From NCBI GenBank assembly GCA_030063045.1, contig JAQSEB010000039.1, positions 853,501 through 917,500 on the forward strand: a DNA stretch of 64,000 nucleotides, read 5' to 3'. The notes below the pieces were generated by a model. It did not search any database. It was not told the DNA's origin and saw only the letters and a list, made by a program, of their open reading frames with translations. Of the stretch, positions 54,058 to 64,000 are shown in pieces; within the stretch, counting starts at the first letter, position 1; each line of letters opens with the position of its first letter. The DNA is from Pratylenchus scribneri. Taxonomy: Eukaryota > Nematoda > Chromadorea > Rhabditida > Pratylenchidae. Both the position numbers and the translations under genes were made by a program.

Positions 54058-57000
54058 ATGGCAGCGCGCAAATTCATTGTTATTCTAATTTTATTTGCCA
54101 TAAATTTACTCAATTATTGTGATCGATTCACCATTGCCGGTAGAGCTAAAATATCCAAAATGGATAAATTTATAATCCAATTTGAAGGTGTTTTGTCCGA
54201 TGTAATAAATTTCTATGAAATTACTGATCAAACCGCCGGCTTCCTCCAAACCGTTTTCATCATTTTTTTCATGATTTTTGCGCCAATTTGTGGATTTTTA
54301 GGCGATCGGTTCGAATATGGAAATGAATTTGAAACAATTTTTTGTGTTTAGATTCAACCGAAAACGCATAATAATGATCGGTGAGGCCATTTGGGTTGGT
54401 GCAGTCCTTGCCTCCTCATTCATTCCAAAAGAGGTTCAATTAATAAAAAGAAAGGAAATTAAAAAAAATTTGTCCAGCATTTTTGGCTATTCGTTCTCCT
54501 TCGTGGCATTGTTGGAATTGGTGAAGCTTCTTATGCGGTAATTGCACCAACAATAATCGCTGATTTATTTGCTGGCAAAATGCGCAGTCGAATTCTAATG
54601 TTTTTCTATTTTGCCATTCCAGTTGGAAGGCAAAAAAAACATTTAATTTAAATCCGAATTGTAATTTCAGTGGTCTTGGTTATGTTATTGGTTCATCGGT
54701 GACCAGCATTGCCAAAGGTGGCCGAAATGAATGTTCGGATTGTTGGCAATGGGGCATTCGGGCAACCCCAATAATTGGTCTAATCACATTGATCGCATTG
54801 ATTATCGGTGTGGAAGAACCGGTTAGGGGAATTAATGAATACGATACACTTCAACGGGGCGACGTCGCTTATATCTCATTAAGGATGAAATCGATAAAGA
54901 AGATTTTAGTGTCAAATTAAAAAGCTCACTGCTGGCTATCGAAAGAGATAAGATTTATCTGGTTTGGTTAAAATTTGGTGGAATTGTATTCAAAAAACTC
55001 AAAATTTCGCAAATTTATAATAGTAGTCTTCTTTGATGGTTTTATAAGTACAACTCTAATTCTGAACCAATCCAAATTCCAAAGAAATTATCTATCGATA
55101 TCGATAGACAAAAGTGCGCTCTTTATTTTGACACTAAAATAATTTATATCGGTTTTGTTCTTAATGAAGCGAGGTCGCTCAGTAGAACGGTTCTGAGTTA
55201 TAAATATAAATTCAATTGAAGAAAAGAGGCCAAGCCGAATATGAGGAAAATGGTGTCCAAAATGAATTGCAAAATTCGAATGAAACAATCAATGAAATGG
55301 GAAACATTGGAAGGAAAGAACAAATAAGAAGGCATTTGCAAACGGTCAAAAGTGATTTGGTCTATTTGGCCAAAAAGTATGCATAAAAGGGAATGAATTA
55401 ATTTTGTGCTAAATTAAGTCGAACATTTGTTTGGTCCACAATTGCCTATACGGCGGTTATATTCGTGACCGGAACATTGACTTGGTGGTCGCCGGCAGCA
55501 ATAGAGGAGGCAATGGCCTGGCAACAAAATCTGACAAACACATCAATGTTACCCAATAAAAGTGGAGTTTCCTTGAATTTTGGTGCGGATATCCCCTTCA
55601 AATATATTTATTATTAATTCTGCCCATTCACAGGAATAATCACATGTTTGGGTGGAATTATTGGGGTGGCCTTGGGAAGTATTTGGGCAATTGTGAGCAT
55701 TCCTTGCTTCTTTTAAATTAATTAATTTAATTTATTATTATTAGGCTTGGAAACAAGGAAAATGGTTATTCGCCGGTCACGCCACCCAAAAAGCGGATCC
55801 ACTCATTTCGGCCATTGGCTCATTTGCCGCAACTCCGGTAGAAAAAGATACTTTATTTTATTTGAGAACAATTTTTTAGTTGCTCTTTTTGGCCATTTTG
55901 GTATATTTTTATTAAATTGGACATAATGATAATTATATTTTGAAGATGATCGATTTGGATCATTTGAATTTTGGTTGGACAATTCTGTTCGTCACAATTG
56001 TTAGCAATTTTAAATTAAAATAAGTCTGATCAAATAATTTTAAGGTATGTCTCTGCTTAAATTGGGCAATCAATGTTGACATGTTGATGTCCATCATTGT
56101 TCCAAACCGAAGGAGTATGGCATCGGCGGTTAGTAATGATATCAAAAATAATGTTCTAATAGTCTATCTATAGAGAATTATTTTACAACCAATAATTGGA
56201 AAAATTTTTAGTTAAACCCCTAATTTGTAAACATTTTTGCATAAATTATAGCAGATTTTGTAGAGTTTTATGGAACTAGGAAATGTATTAAATTTTTTAT
56301 AAAGTTTATCTTGCCTGCATCTATTTTGAGTAGAGAGACAAAAGAGATTTACGGTATTATACGATAGTAGAAGAATCATAGTTTTTAATGAAAATAAGAA
56401 TGTTTGAAGTTGGGACTTAAGAGTTAGGAGGACTATTGAGTAATGAATAATGAGGAGATGTGTCTTATCTTAATTAATTATATCTACAATAAGAAAAAGA
56501 GACAATTGGAGAATATCTAAAATATAAAACAAATAATAGTTAAAATATTTAATTAACTAATTAATAAAGAATAATATCTATTTTACAGGTACAAATTCTG
56601 CTATCGCACGCTTTTGGGGATGCCAGTGGCCCTTGGATGTAAATTTTTGTTTTTAAAAATGTATTCAATTAATTCATTTTTATTTTAGAGTCGGCGCAAT
56701 TTCAGATTGGGTAAATTAATTGATATTTAAATTTTAACCATTTTTTAGGTTCGAGGTCCGGGTCAATCCACACCGGCCACACATTTCCACTCTTTGATGG
56801 TTGCCTTTTATTTGCCAAATTTTTTGCTTTTGCTCAGTGGTTTTGCCTTCCTCGGTGCCGCCTACACTTTGCCACATACAATCCGGCAAATGGATGAATG
56901 GAGGAATTCGACGATTAATGCAACAAGGCAACAACAAAATGGGACGAGAAGAGGTAATAAAAATAGGATAAGATACTGTTTTTTACCCAAAATAATATTT

Positions 57001-57543
57001 TTATCCAAAAAAGGTTGTTTTTGACTTTTAATAAATCTGATAGATACCGAGCTTAGTCCTTTACGGTATTATTACAGTATACATAGTTGTAAGGATGGAA
57101 AAGAAAAGGGATGATTTCTTTTGAATGGACTGATTCCCTTTTTCCCTTTTTCAATGATTGGCTGACAGGTTTTGTTCCCATTCCTATCATTCCTTTTCCC
57201 TTTCATCATCCTCCAATTGCAATTGTACAGATCTTATACAAATTTGTATATATCATCGAAACGCATCGAACGGTATATCAGATTTTGGCCTTAAAACCAA
57301 AAAACTGGAAATATGGTTTAAACGGTTTAACTCATTCAATTTCGATTTATGCTAACAAAATTTAAGGTTTATAGGGTCTAAAACCGGTTTCTGATTTATA
57401 AGAAGTCATTTTTTGGATAAAAAAATTACTCATAGAATGATAAATTGATTTGGACATTAATTTTAGTGACAAATACGGTGGCCACATTTGGTGATGGTGC
57501 CAATATAAATACAAATGGATATCAGAATGAAGCCTTCGAATAA
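54058..57543 (+). CDS. Spinster-like MFS transporter (SPNS/SLC63 family)
   Basis: Many exons from [20 protein letters not shown]. Family marks: [10 protein letters not shown] after helix 1, then [40 protein letters not shown] (MFS signature loop), a [24 protein letters not shown] block near 54530, [24 protein letters not shown], the [11 protein letters not shown] segment, [20 protein letters not shown], and [16 protein letters not shown] near the end. It stops after GYQNEAFE. Spinsters are lysosomal or plasma-membrane carriers of lysolipids and sphingosine phosphate. Introns hold a family C element (about 54850-55195) and a family B copy (about 57225-57390). The 3' end faces the SLC18B1-like gene 200 bp away. 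Confidence 0.88.
54850..55195. mobile_element. Family C palindromic element in the Spinster-like gene
   Basis: The left arm includes GCGACGTCGCTTATATCTCA, TCAAATTAAAAAGCTCACTG and GGCTATCG; the right arm is the inverse (CGATAGAC, GTGCGCTCTTTATTTTGACA, GCGAGGTCGCTCAGTAGAAC). It lies between the exon ending [11 protein letters not shown] and the exon starting at about 55210. Confidence 0.75.
57225..57390. repeat. Family B copy in the last intron of the Spinster-like gene
   Basis: CAGATCTTATACAAATTTGT, TCATCGAAACGCATCGA, GGTTTAAACGGTTTAACTC and the right end GGTCTAAAACCGGTTTCTGA match family B in order. Confidence 0.65.
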
Positions 57544-57746
57544 TATTAAATTATTCATTTTTACAATTCATTTTCGTGCACTTTTGCTCAATTTTGACAT
57601 TCATCTAAATCCTATCTTCTGTTGTACATTTATCCTTTTTTAAATGATATTAAACAAATTTTTATAAAATAAATTTATTACAAAAAAAAATGAAATTGCC
57701 ACAATCAAATAAATATATATATAAAATTAAATGCATTTGAGAATTA

Positions 57747-59691
57747 TTATCGCCTCCTGATTATTGAGAAAATGGAGATTAATATTGCAAAAATGGAATG
57801 GGAAAATGAAATAATTGAGCAAGTCCACGGAAAGCCAATTTGTTGGGCACCAAAACCACCGAGAATATTTCCAATAAATGAACTAAATTTTGGAATAAAT
57901 GTTCAAAATTCATTTTGAATTTACCCAAAAGTGGAGGAGGATTGGACCAGGCCAAAAAGGCAGGCATAAACCCGGGTTGAGTCCTCATTGGCTGATTCTT
58001 TCCTGAAAAATTGGAAATAATATTAAAAAAATATTTTATTTTTACTTTGAAATGTCAGCACATTGTTGGAAAACGGGAATATAGAGGGCAGCGGCAGAAA
58101 GGCCCAAAAGGGCAAATGAAATTGAGACCAATGGAATTGATCTGAACAAAAGGTGAAAATGAGGGAAAATGTGAATTTTTTGGGTCACTTTTCGATTGGT
58201 GCCAATGGGAATGGGCCCATCAAAAGTGTGGAACTGATTGCCAAAATTGAGCCAATTACGGTGATGAGAATGGCCGGTCGATGCTCTTTGAATTTTTCCA
58301 CCAAAATGCCCCAAAATGGGGCACTCAAAAAATAACTGATGCTCATTATTGTGTAAATTGCCCCAACCAATAATGCAGAATTGCTTAACTAAAATTTGAA
58401 TTTAAATTTTTTTTATTTTGTGTGGAATTTTTGCCTCCATTAAATGTTCTGGCAATGGTGCCTGATAAAAGGAACAGGTGATTCCGCGCAATGTTATCAC
58501 AAATATTATCAGCCAAGTTTCGCCATATTTCAGAACATTCAAAAAACCAAACTAAAATTTTTGGAATTTAATTTGGAAAATATTTTTTTTAAATCGATTG
58601 CTTTTTTCTTTTTTCCCTTTTCTTGGTAATTGCCTTTTTCAATTGTGACTATTTTTGACAAATCTTCTGATGAACCCTCTTCGCCGGATTCGCCAGAATC
58701 ATCAATGTATGGATTTTCCAAATCACCGGTTGAACAATGTTGAAGCTAAAAAATGACATCCGAAAAATGCTGCCAAAATTGAATTTACCTTTAGGGTATT
58801 TTTCCTGGACCGCATTGAGGATGCCCTCGAGGAAAATGCCGAAGGAATTCGACTGGGAACCTTTTGTGGTTTTCTGTTCGTCAAAGTTGTGGAACAGGCG
58901 AATGCAATTCCAGTCAATGCCATCAATGAACCCATCGTAAAATTTGGCACAATGAATCCGCCCAACTCGAAAAGGGCACTCCCAATGACCGGTCCAGAAA
59001 TGTAACCAACACCGGCGAATGTTTCCAAAAGACCCTGAAATATTGTAAAATTCCGAAAATGTGCCAAAAAACATACACCCAAAAGTGAAATGTGCTCCGG
59101 AAATAATTGTGCCGTAATTGTCAATGAACTGACCACAAAACATGTCCTGGCCAATGCCTGCAAAATTCGAATGGCCAGCGAGGCCCAAAAGAATATTGGA
59201 CCATTTGGGAGAAGGGTGAGCATTCTGAGAAGAAAAAATCTGATTTAAATTCAAGAAATAATTCGACTAACCCAAATCCAAAGGCAGTCGCCGCTGTGAT
59301 GAAAAGGCCAAAGAAAAAGGCCAAAGTTGGGCCAATATTGGTTATCTAAAATAAATTTGCATAATTCAAAAATAAAATCGAATTTACGGACATATTTCCC
59401 AGCGAATGGGGCCATCAAAAATCGGCTAAGCTGATATGTGCCAATAATAATGCCAATGTCCCCAGTGCTTATTTCCCTGTTATGGGCCTATAAATTGGAT
59501 TTGGAGGATGGTCATAATACATAATTTGGTAATGAATTCACCTCTTTTGGATAAAATGCATCCATACAGTTGAATGTGATTGTATTTATGAAATTTGCAG
59601 CCATCAATGTCCCAATTATGGTCCATTCCCGTCGATCGAATATACCAAAAAATTGGGCAATATTTTCGGAGAGTTTGGCAAAAAATGCCAT
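57747..59691 (-). CDS. SLC18B1-like MFS transporter (vesicular polyamine/amine type)
   Basis: Exons from ATG 59691: MAFFAKLSENIAQFFGIFDR, then ANFINTITFNCMDAFYPKE after helix 1, a GTYQLSRFLMAPFAGK loop, NIGPTLAFFFGLFITAATAF, IRILQALARTCFVVSSLTIT, LLETFAGVGYISGPVIGSAL (the SLC18-type motif in helix 5) and SISYFLSAPFWGILVEKFKE. The C-terminal half ends FIGNILGGFGAQQIGF then a final hydrophobic helix, with the stop at 57747. Twelve helices are expected and about that number can be seen. The family transports polyamines or related cations into vesicles by proton exchange; the substrate here is inferred. It converges with the Spinster-like gene. Confidence 0.82.
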
Positions 59692-61917
59692 TTTTATGCA
59701 ACTTAAAGGAAAAATAATAAATTTATTAAATTATCTGAAAATTAATCTGATAAATATATTTTTAATTTAATTTAAAATTATCTGACTTCTTTTTTTCCTT
59801 AATTGAACAATTTTTTGTTCATCCCAATTCCAAAATTTTTCTTGGAATCAAAGCAGAAAAAATGACAATTCTGTGATGATCAAAAAAATGGGCAGCAGCA
59901 AAAGCAATAAAATTAAAATTTACTCTTGTTGTTTTGAAATTAATTGATGCTAGAAAATTAGGCAAAAAGTCAAAGGTGAAAAACGTGATAAAAAAGTGAT
60001 TAATAATTAAATGCTTTGCTAAATTGATAAAGATTAATTACTAGTGATGAATTTTATTTGGGGTCAAATGATTTTATTATTGGTCAAATCAAGGAAAAAG
60101 TGCAAATTTTGATGAACATTGGGATCTAGAATGGTGCTAATAAGGGATATAAATCAAAATATGCAAATGCAAATGGACATTAACAAGAATAAAATTCCAT
60201 TAATCCATTTTTTAATATGATGAAAAATAGGAATATTTTTTTATCCGATTGTTCGACTGCCTTGATGGGGGAAATATTCCAAATTTAAATGAATTAATCA
60301 TCCTTTCCATTCATTCCTTTGTATGGAATTTCAAATTGGTGATGTCAATGTAAACAAAAATTATCAAACATTTTATCAGCAGAAATACAGCAAATTCTGC
60401 TGAAAAATGCCAATAAATAGGCCAAAAAACACAATCATTAAAGAGAAGAAATCAGCTGATTAAAATAATTATGATTAATAATTTATATGTGTGGCCAATG
60501 CAAATTTCAAAGGAATTTGGGAATAAAAAATTTTCCATTTTTTTATCAATGTTGAATTAAAAATGAATAATAATAAAAAAAATTGGAGGGCTAATCAAAA
60601 ATAAAAAATTATTGAAAAATTATTAAAAAAATTGAGGTAGATTAAATTTATGGGCAAATTGACTTTTTAAAATACTATAAAATTTTGCACCCTTCAGCAA
60701 AAGATTAGAGAAGATAAGAAAAAATGAAAATGATTAATTAAAAAGATCAAAAATTATAAAATTTTATTATTTTTGGTTTTTATCTTTTTTTATGATGGGC
60801 AGATTTTGTATTTTTAAAGTATAAGCAATAAAAATTAATAGGCTAATTGGATCTAATTTTTGGGAATTATAATTTTTAGGAGGCGGTAAAAAAAATTGAT
60901 AAATTTGTGGTTTCCAAAAACGAAATTTCTTCATACAATTTTGCGCGTAAATTTATTTACCTATTTGTTTTCTTAAAAGGAAAATTGATCAGCCTGCGAG
61001 GTAATGTACGACACGACTGATCAACAACGAAGTTCATGGGGGCGTAGAAATATTTAGAAATGTGTAAAATGGATTGATGGCGAATTTGTTGACAAAAATT
61101 AGATCAAAAAGGTCCCGTTGAACAACCATGCATAGAATCAATTTTTAAATGGATTTGTTTTAATATTTTATAGGCGGAATATTATTGTTCGTTTTTATTA
61201 CTTTCCTAATTCCTCTAGCCCAACGGAATTTGAGGAAATATTTTTAGTAATTCGTCAATAAAAAATGTTCAAAATTTTAAATTCTAAAATATAAATAATT
61301 CCTTGTCTAATTTATTTAGTAATAAAAGTGAATAAAAAATAGTCAAATAATTAATATTTTAAATTCATAAATAAACAATTCGTCGTCTAATTTATTTTCA
61401 TGAACATTTTCCATTTACCCTTAGATATCATCATTAAAAAATGAGGGAAACGAGAAATTGAGTGGATTAATAAGTACAGTACAAAAAATGTAATGTTTTA
61501 TTTTCATTTTCAAAGCCTATTTAGGTCATCATTTCGTCCGCATGTTTGTTTATGGGAATGGGAACATTTCCTAATACTGAAAAATAAAATCCACAAAAGA
61601 AGGAATTGTTGGTCCAAAAATGGCAACATCTTTTTTGTCATAAAAGATAAAATTTGAATGGTGAATGGTCGAAGTCAAAAATTGGGTCATAAATGAGAAA
61701 AAACTGATGACTCTTCCTTCAGGGCTTAATCATTCGTTTTACTTTGAAAATAATCAAATCATTTGATATAAAATTACAATATTTTATACGTATAAAATGA
61801 CTAAAAATTAATAAAAAAAATTGTTTATTTAAGTTTTGGCCCTAGTAGCCTTTTTTCACATAATTCAATTTGTTTTCCATTTCAATTGATTTTGATTTAT
61901 TTATATTCAATTTTCAT
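59692..61917. other. Intergenic, AT-rich, no gene recognised
   Basis: More than 2 kb without a credible ORF. A short GC-richer patch near 60985-61040 (CCTGCGAGGTAATGTACGAC) stands out against the AT-rich background but matches no RNA gene that I recognise. Confidence 0.5.
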
Positions 61918-63004
61918 TTATTTCTTCTTTTTCATTTGAAGTCTATATTTATTCTCGTATGCATCCATCGCAACCGGTTTCGATTCTTTTGTTGGTGTTG
62001 CCGGTGGAATAACCTCTTCTCCTTCAGCGGATGCCATTTTCGGTTCCTCTTGTCCAATTTCCCCTCCTTCAAATGGTCCGGTTACTTCTGAATTTCCACA
62101 TTCTTGCGCATCATTTCCCTCTTCGAATTTGGGTGGCGTTACTTCCTACAAATTAATTTTGCCAAAATTTTTACCTATATTTTTACCTTTGCCTCTGTTG
62201 TTTTGGCCACTTCTTCCGCCTCCATTTCTTCTCCATCTTCTTGCATGGCCCCTCCCTCATTTTTCGTGGCTTCCACTTCTCCTTCTGGAACTTGTTCAGA
62301 AACGGCAGATTCAGCTGTCATTTGACCGTTTTCCTCCACCTTTTTCGGCATTTCTTGAGCTTCAATTTCCTCTGCCTCAATTTCGGGCCCATCATTTCCC
62401 GTCCCCTTTCCCTCTACTTCCTTCCCAATTTCACCTTCCAAATTGACGGCAACATTTTTAACTTCCATCGATTCGGGTTGTTTTTGAGCGTTTGTTTCTG
62501 CTAGGCTAACATCTGCTGCAGCATTTGGGGCTGCCCCGGCTGGTGCAATATTAATTCCTAAAATGAACTCCATTCTATAATGCAATCCCATTCATCTTTT
62601 ACCGGCTGCTTGACCACTTTTTGCTTTTGGTCTTCTCGTGTTCGGTTGGCGCACTTCCACTCCATTCTCCTTCAATTTTGCCTCCTTTTCTGCCAGCGGT
62701 CGATGTGCACAAATCAACGAACAATACCAGCATGGGCCATATCGATTGTAGAGGGCCAATTCCTGGACACAATATCCAACCTGCAATCGGGCATCGCAAA
62801 ATGCACAAATGAAACAGGATTTATGGACTAAAATAGGGGAGGGCATTTTGATAGGGAATATACACAAAATTGTTCACTGATTTCCCTTTCCACCATGAAT
62901 TTGTCCACATGTTGGACTGGATCACCGCAAACTGCGCACGGAACAATGTCCGGGTCCTGGGCATTCCCAAAGGGTCCAACCCCTGCGCTGATCAATTCGG
63001 ACAT
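61918..63004 (-). CDS. Single LIM-domain protein with acidic Ala/Glu-rich tail
   Basis: ATG at 63004: MSELISAGVGPFGNAQDPDI. The LIM zinc-binding pattern is CAVC, then EREISEQFFHKSCFICAFC across a 36-43 nt intron, then LQVGYCVQELALYNRYGP and CWYCSLIC, fitting CxxC-x(n)-HxxC-xx-CxxC-x(n)-CxxC. A basic stretch follows (RRPKAKSGQ), then a long acidic low-complexity region (EVEGKGTGNDGPEIEAEEIE...) and a basic end YENKYRLQMKKKK. The LIM domain mediates protein binding, often at the cytoskeleton or in the nucleus. The acidic tail is probably disordered. No orthologue name assigned. Confidence 0.8.
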
Positions 63005-63429
63005 TCCAAATAATTATTAGTAGAGTAAAATAATAATTGATGAAATGTTTGAAACGAAGTGGAAATGAGCTTCAAAATTTGTTTTTTGTAAGCCCAATTG
63101 GCACTCCTTCCTAAACCATATGTTCCATCTCGACGAATGTGTGTTCCATTCATTATTCCCATTCATTTTAACATCTGTTTTATCCTTCTTTTCCGGTGGG
63201 AATTGACGTTCACAAGGAAAATTCCAGTGAATTTTAAACATCCTTCCGCCCATCCATTCATTTGCCAATAGTCACCAGTTCAATTTTACTGATCAATCAA
63301 ATCAATTTTAAATTGGGAAGGTTCAAAAATCCCAACAAAAAAAGAATTGGATAAATTAAAAATATGGAAAAAATAAATATTTAACAAATAATTCTGCAAT
63401 TGGTTAATTCCAGTGAATTAGAAGTCGCT
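63005..63429. other. Upstream region of the LIM gene
   Basis: A - strand frame at 63017-63268 could be 5' UTR or an upstream exon of the LIM gene, but ends in stops before the LIM start codon. Not called. Confidence 0.35.
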
Positions 63430-63727
63430 GGCTAGCTAATTTCGGGAATCTCGGTTTCCTAAACATCACACTGACTTGTGAATAGACTCATTCTATTCGG
63501 AATAGTCGATTTACTATCAGAAATTTCTGACCGGTTTAGAGGTTAATGATAGGGCGTCGGAGGCAGAATAGGAATCTGTCGGAAAGTATTACTAAACAAA
63601 TTCATAACATTCTGAAATTTCATATACATAGTAAAATCGACGAGTCAATGAGCCTACTCTCGAGTCTGTACGATGTTCGATGTCTACAAAACAAACCCCG
63701 GTTCCAGAAATTAGCTAGCCAGGCCTA
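63430..63727. mobile_element. Family E palindromic element, second copy
   Basis: The arms are GGCTAGCTAATTTCGGGAAT (left) and, from the right in reverse complement, GGCTAGCTAATTTCTGGAAC. The centre TGACCGGTTTAGAGG...GGGCGTCGGAGGC and inner block AGTAAAATCGACG...AATGAGCCTACT match the copy at 39165-39560. Confidence 0.75.
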
Positions 63728-64000
63728 CCTAATTTTCTTGAATTAGCCAATGCCAAGAATTAGCTATAATATCCATTAATGGGTCCATTCCATTTTTTCT
63801 CCATTGTTCATTTTCTTTCTATTATTATTCTCGTTTTTTCACATTCAATCATTCCTTCAAATATTCTGCTGGAACATTGTCGCGCAATATCCCCTCTCGC
63901 CATCGTCCATCCAGACAAAATATCCGCTAATCAACCGGCTTCTTCGCATTGATATAATCTCTTCTAATCCTCCCCTCATTTTTATTCTTCTTTTGGCCTA
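63728..64000. other. Window end, no gene recognised
   Basis: Pyrimidine-rich sequence, possibly the flank of a gene outside the window. Confidence 0.4.

Noticed and set aside
58649..59254. 201-codon - strand ORF in another frame
   Set aside because: Overlaps the SLC18B1-like exons in a shifted frame. The frame with MFS motifs is 58723-59223.
60980..61045. GC-richer patch as a possible non-coding RNA
   Set aside because: No tRNA, snRNA or SL RNA features (no cloverleaf, Sm site or trimethylguanosine leader-type motif) could be identified.
63017..63268. Upstream exon of the LIM gene
   Set aside because: The frame ends in stops before the LIM start codon, and no donor gives an in-frame join.

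Overview
This 64 kb window is nuclear DNA of a nematode. It is AT-rich and compact. Most introns are 38-60 nt, and several genes have typical nematode form (12 kDa-type small heat-shock protein, MIF-like protein, patched-related protein, cathepsin B, astacin derivative). The style suggests a clade IV / Tylenchina-type genome, but no species can be named from the sequence alone. No tRNA, rRNA, CRISPR or bacterial-type operon was seen.

Layout. 1-1283 (-): 5' part of COP9 signalosome subunit 4. 1938-3559 (+): tandem pair of tiny PPxY membrane proteins, with a transposon-like insertion between them. 5193-8247 (+): a Ser/Gln/Lys-rich protein and a secreted Thr-rich protein. 9466-11774 (+): PBC-class (Pbx/extradenticle) homeobox gene with a 24-bp minisatellite in one intron. 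12535-14181 (+): small heat-shock protein and MIF-like protein. 14267-14661 (-): unreported candidate gene for a secreted six-cysteine peptide. 16588-22504 (+): serpin gene with one common body and eight alternative C-terminal exons, each carrying a different reactive-centre loop. 22837-28320 (+): TARBP1/Trm3-type tRNA ribose methyltransferase with nested mobile elements in an intron. 28608-35220 (-): patched-related sterol-sensing-domain protein with a second 24-bp minisatellite in an intron. 37645-39900 (-): cathepsin B-like protease. 41981-43720 (+): coiled-coil AT-hook protein. 45062-46748 (+): C2H2 zinc-finger protein. 47298-49169 (+): membrane-anchored astacin-like protein without its catalytic residues. 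50265-51694 (+): two-span membrane protein with PPxY motifs. 54058-57543 (+) and 57747-59691 (-): convergent Spinster-like and SLC18B1-like transporters. 61918-63004 (-): LIM-domain protein with an acidic tail.

Main points. (1) The serpin cassette array is a compact way to make inhibitors with different P1 residues (Lys, Leu, Arg, Ile, Leu, Ala, Cys, Cys) from one scaffold. The last cassette adds a long non-serpin tail. (2) The two minisatellites, 20 kb apart in different genes, share period, core motif and orientation relative to the host transcript. (3) The astacin-like protein is a putative pseudoenzyme with an unusual membrane-anchored form. (4) Small palindromic elements of at least six families sit mostly in introns and gene flanks. 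(5) Five introns appear to use a GC donor with the consensus AG|GCAA.

All gene models were spliced by eye from reading frame, GT/GC...AG sites and family similarity. Exon ends are therefore predictions.
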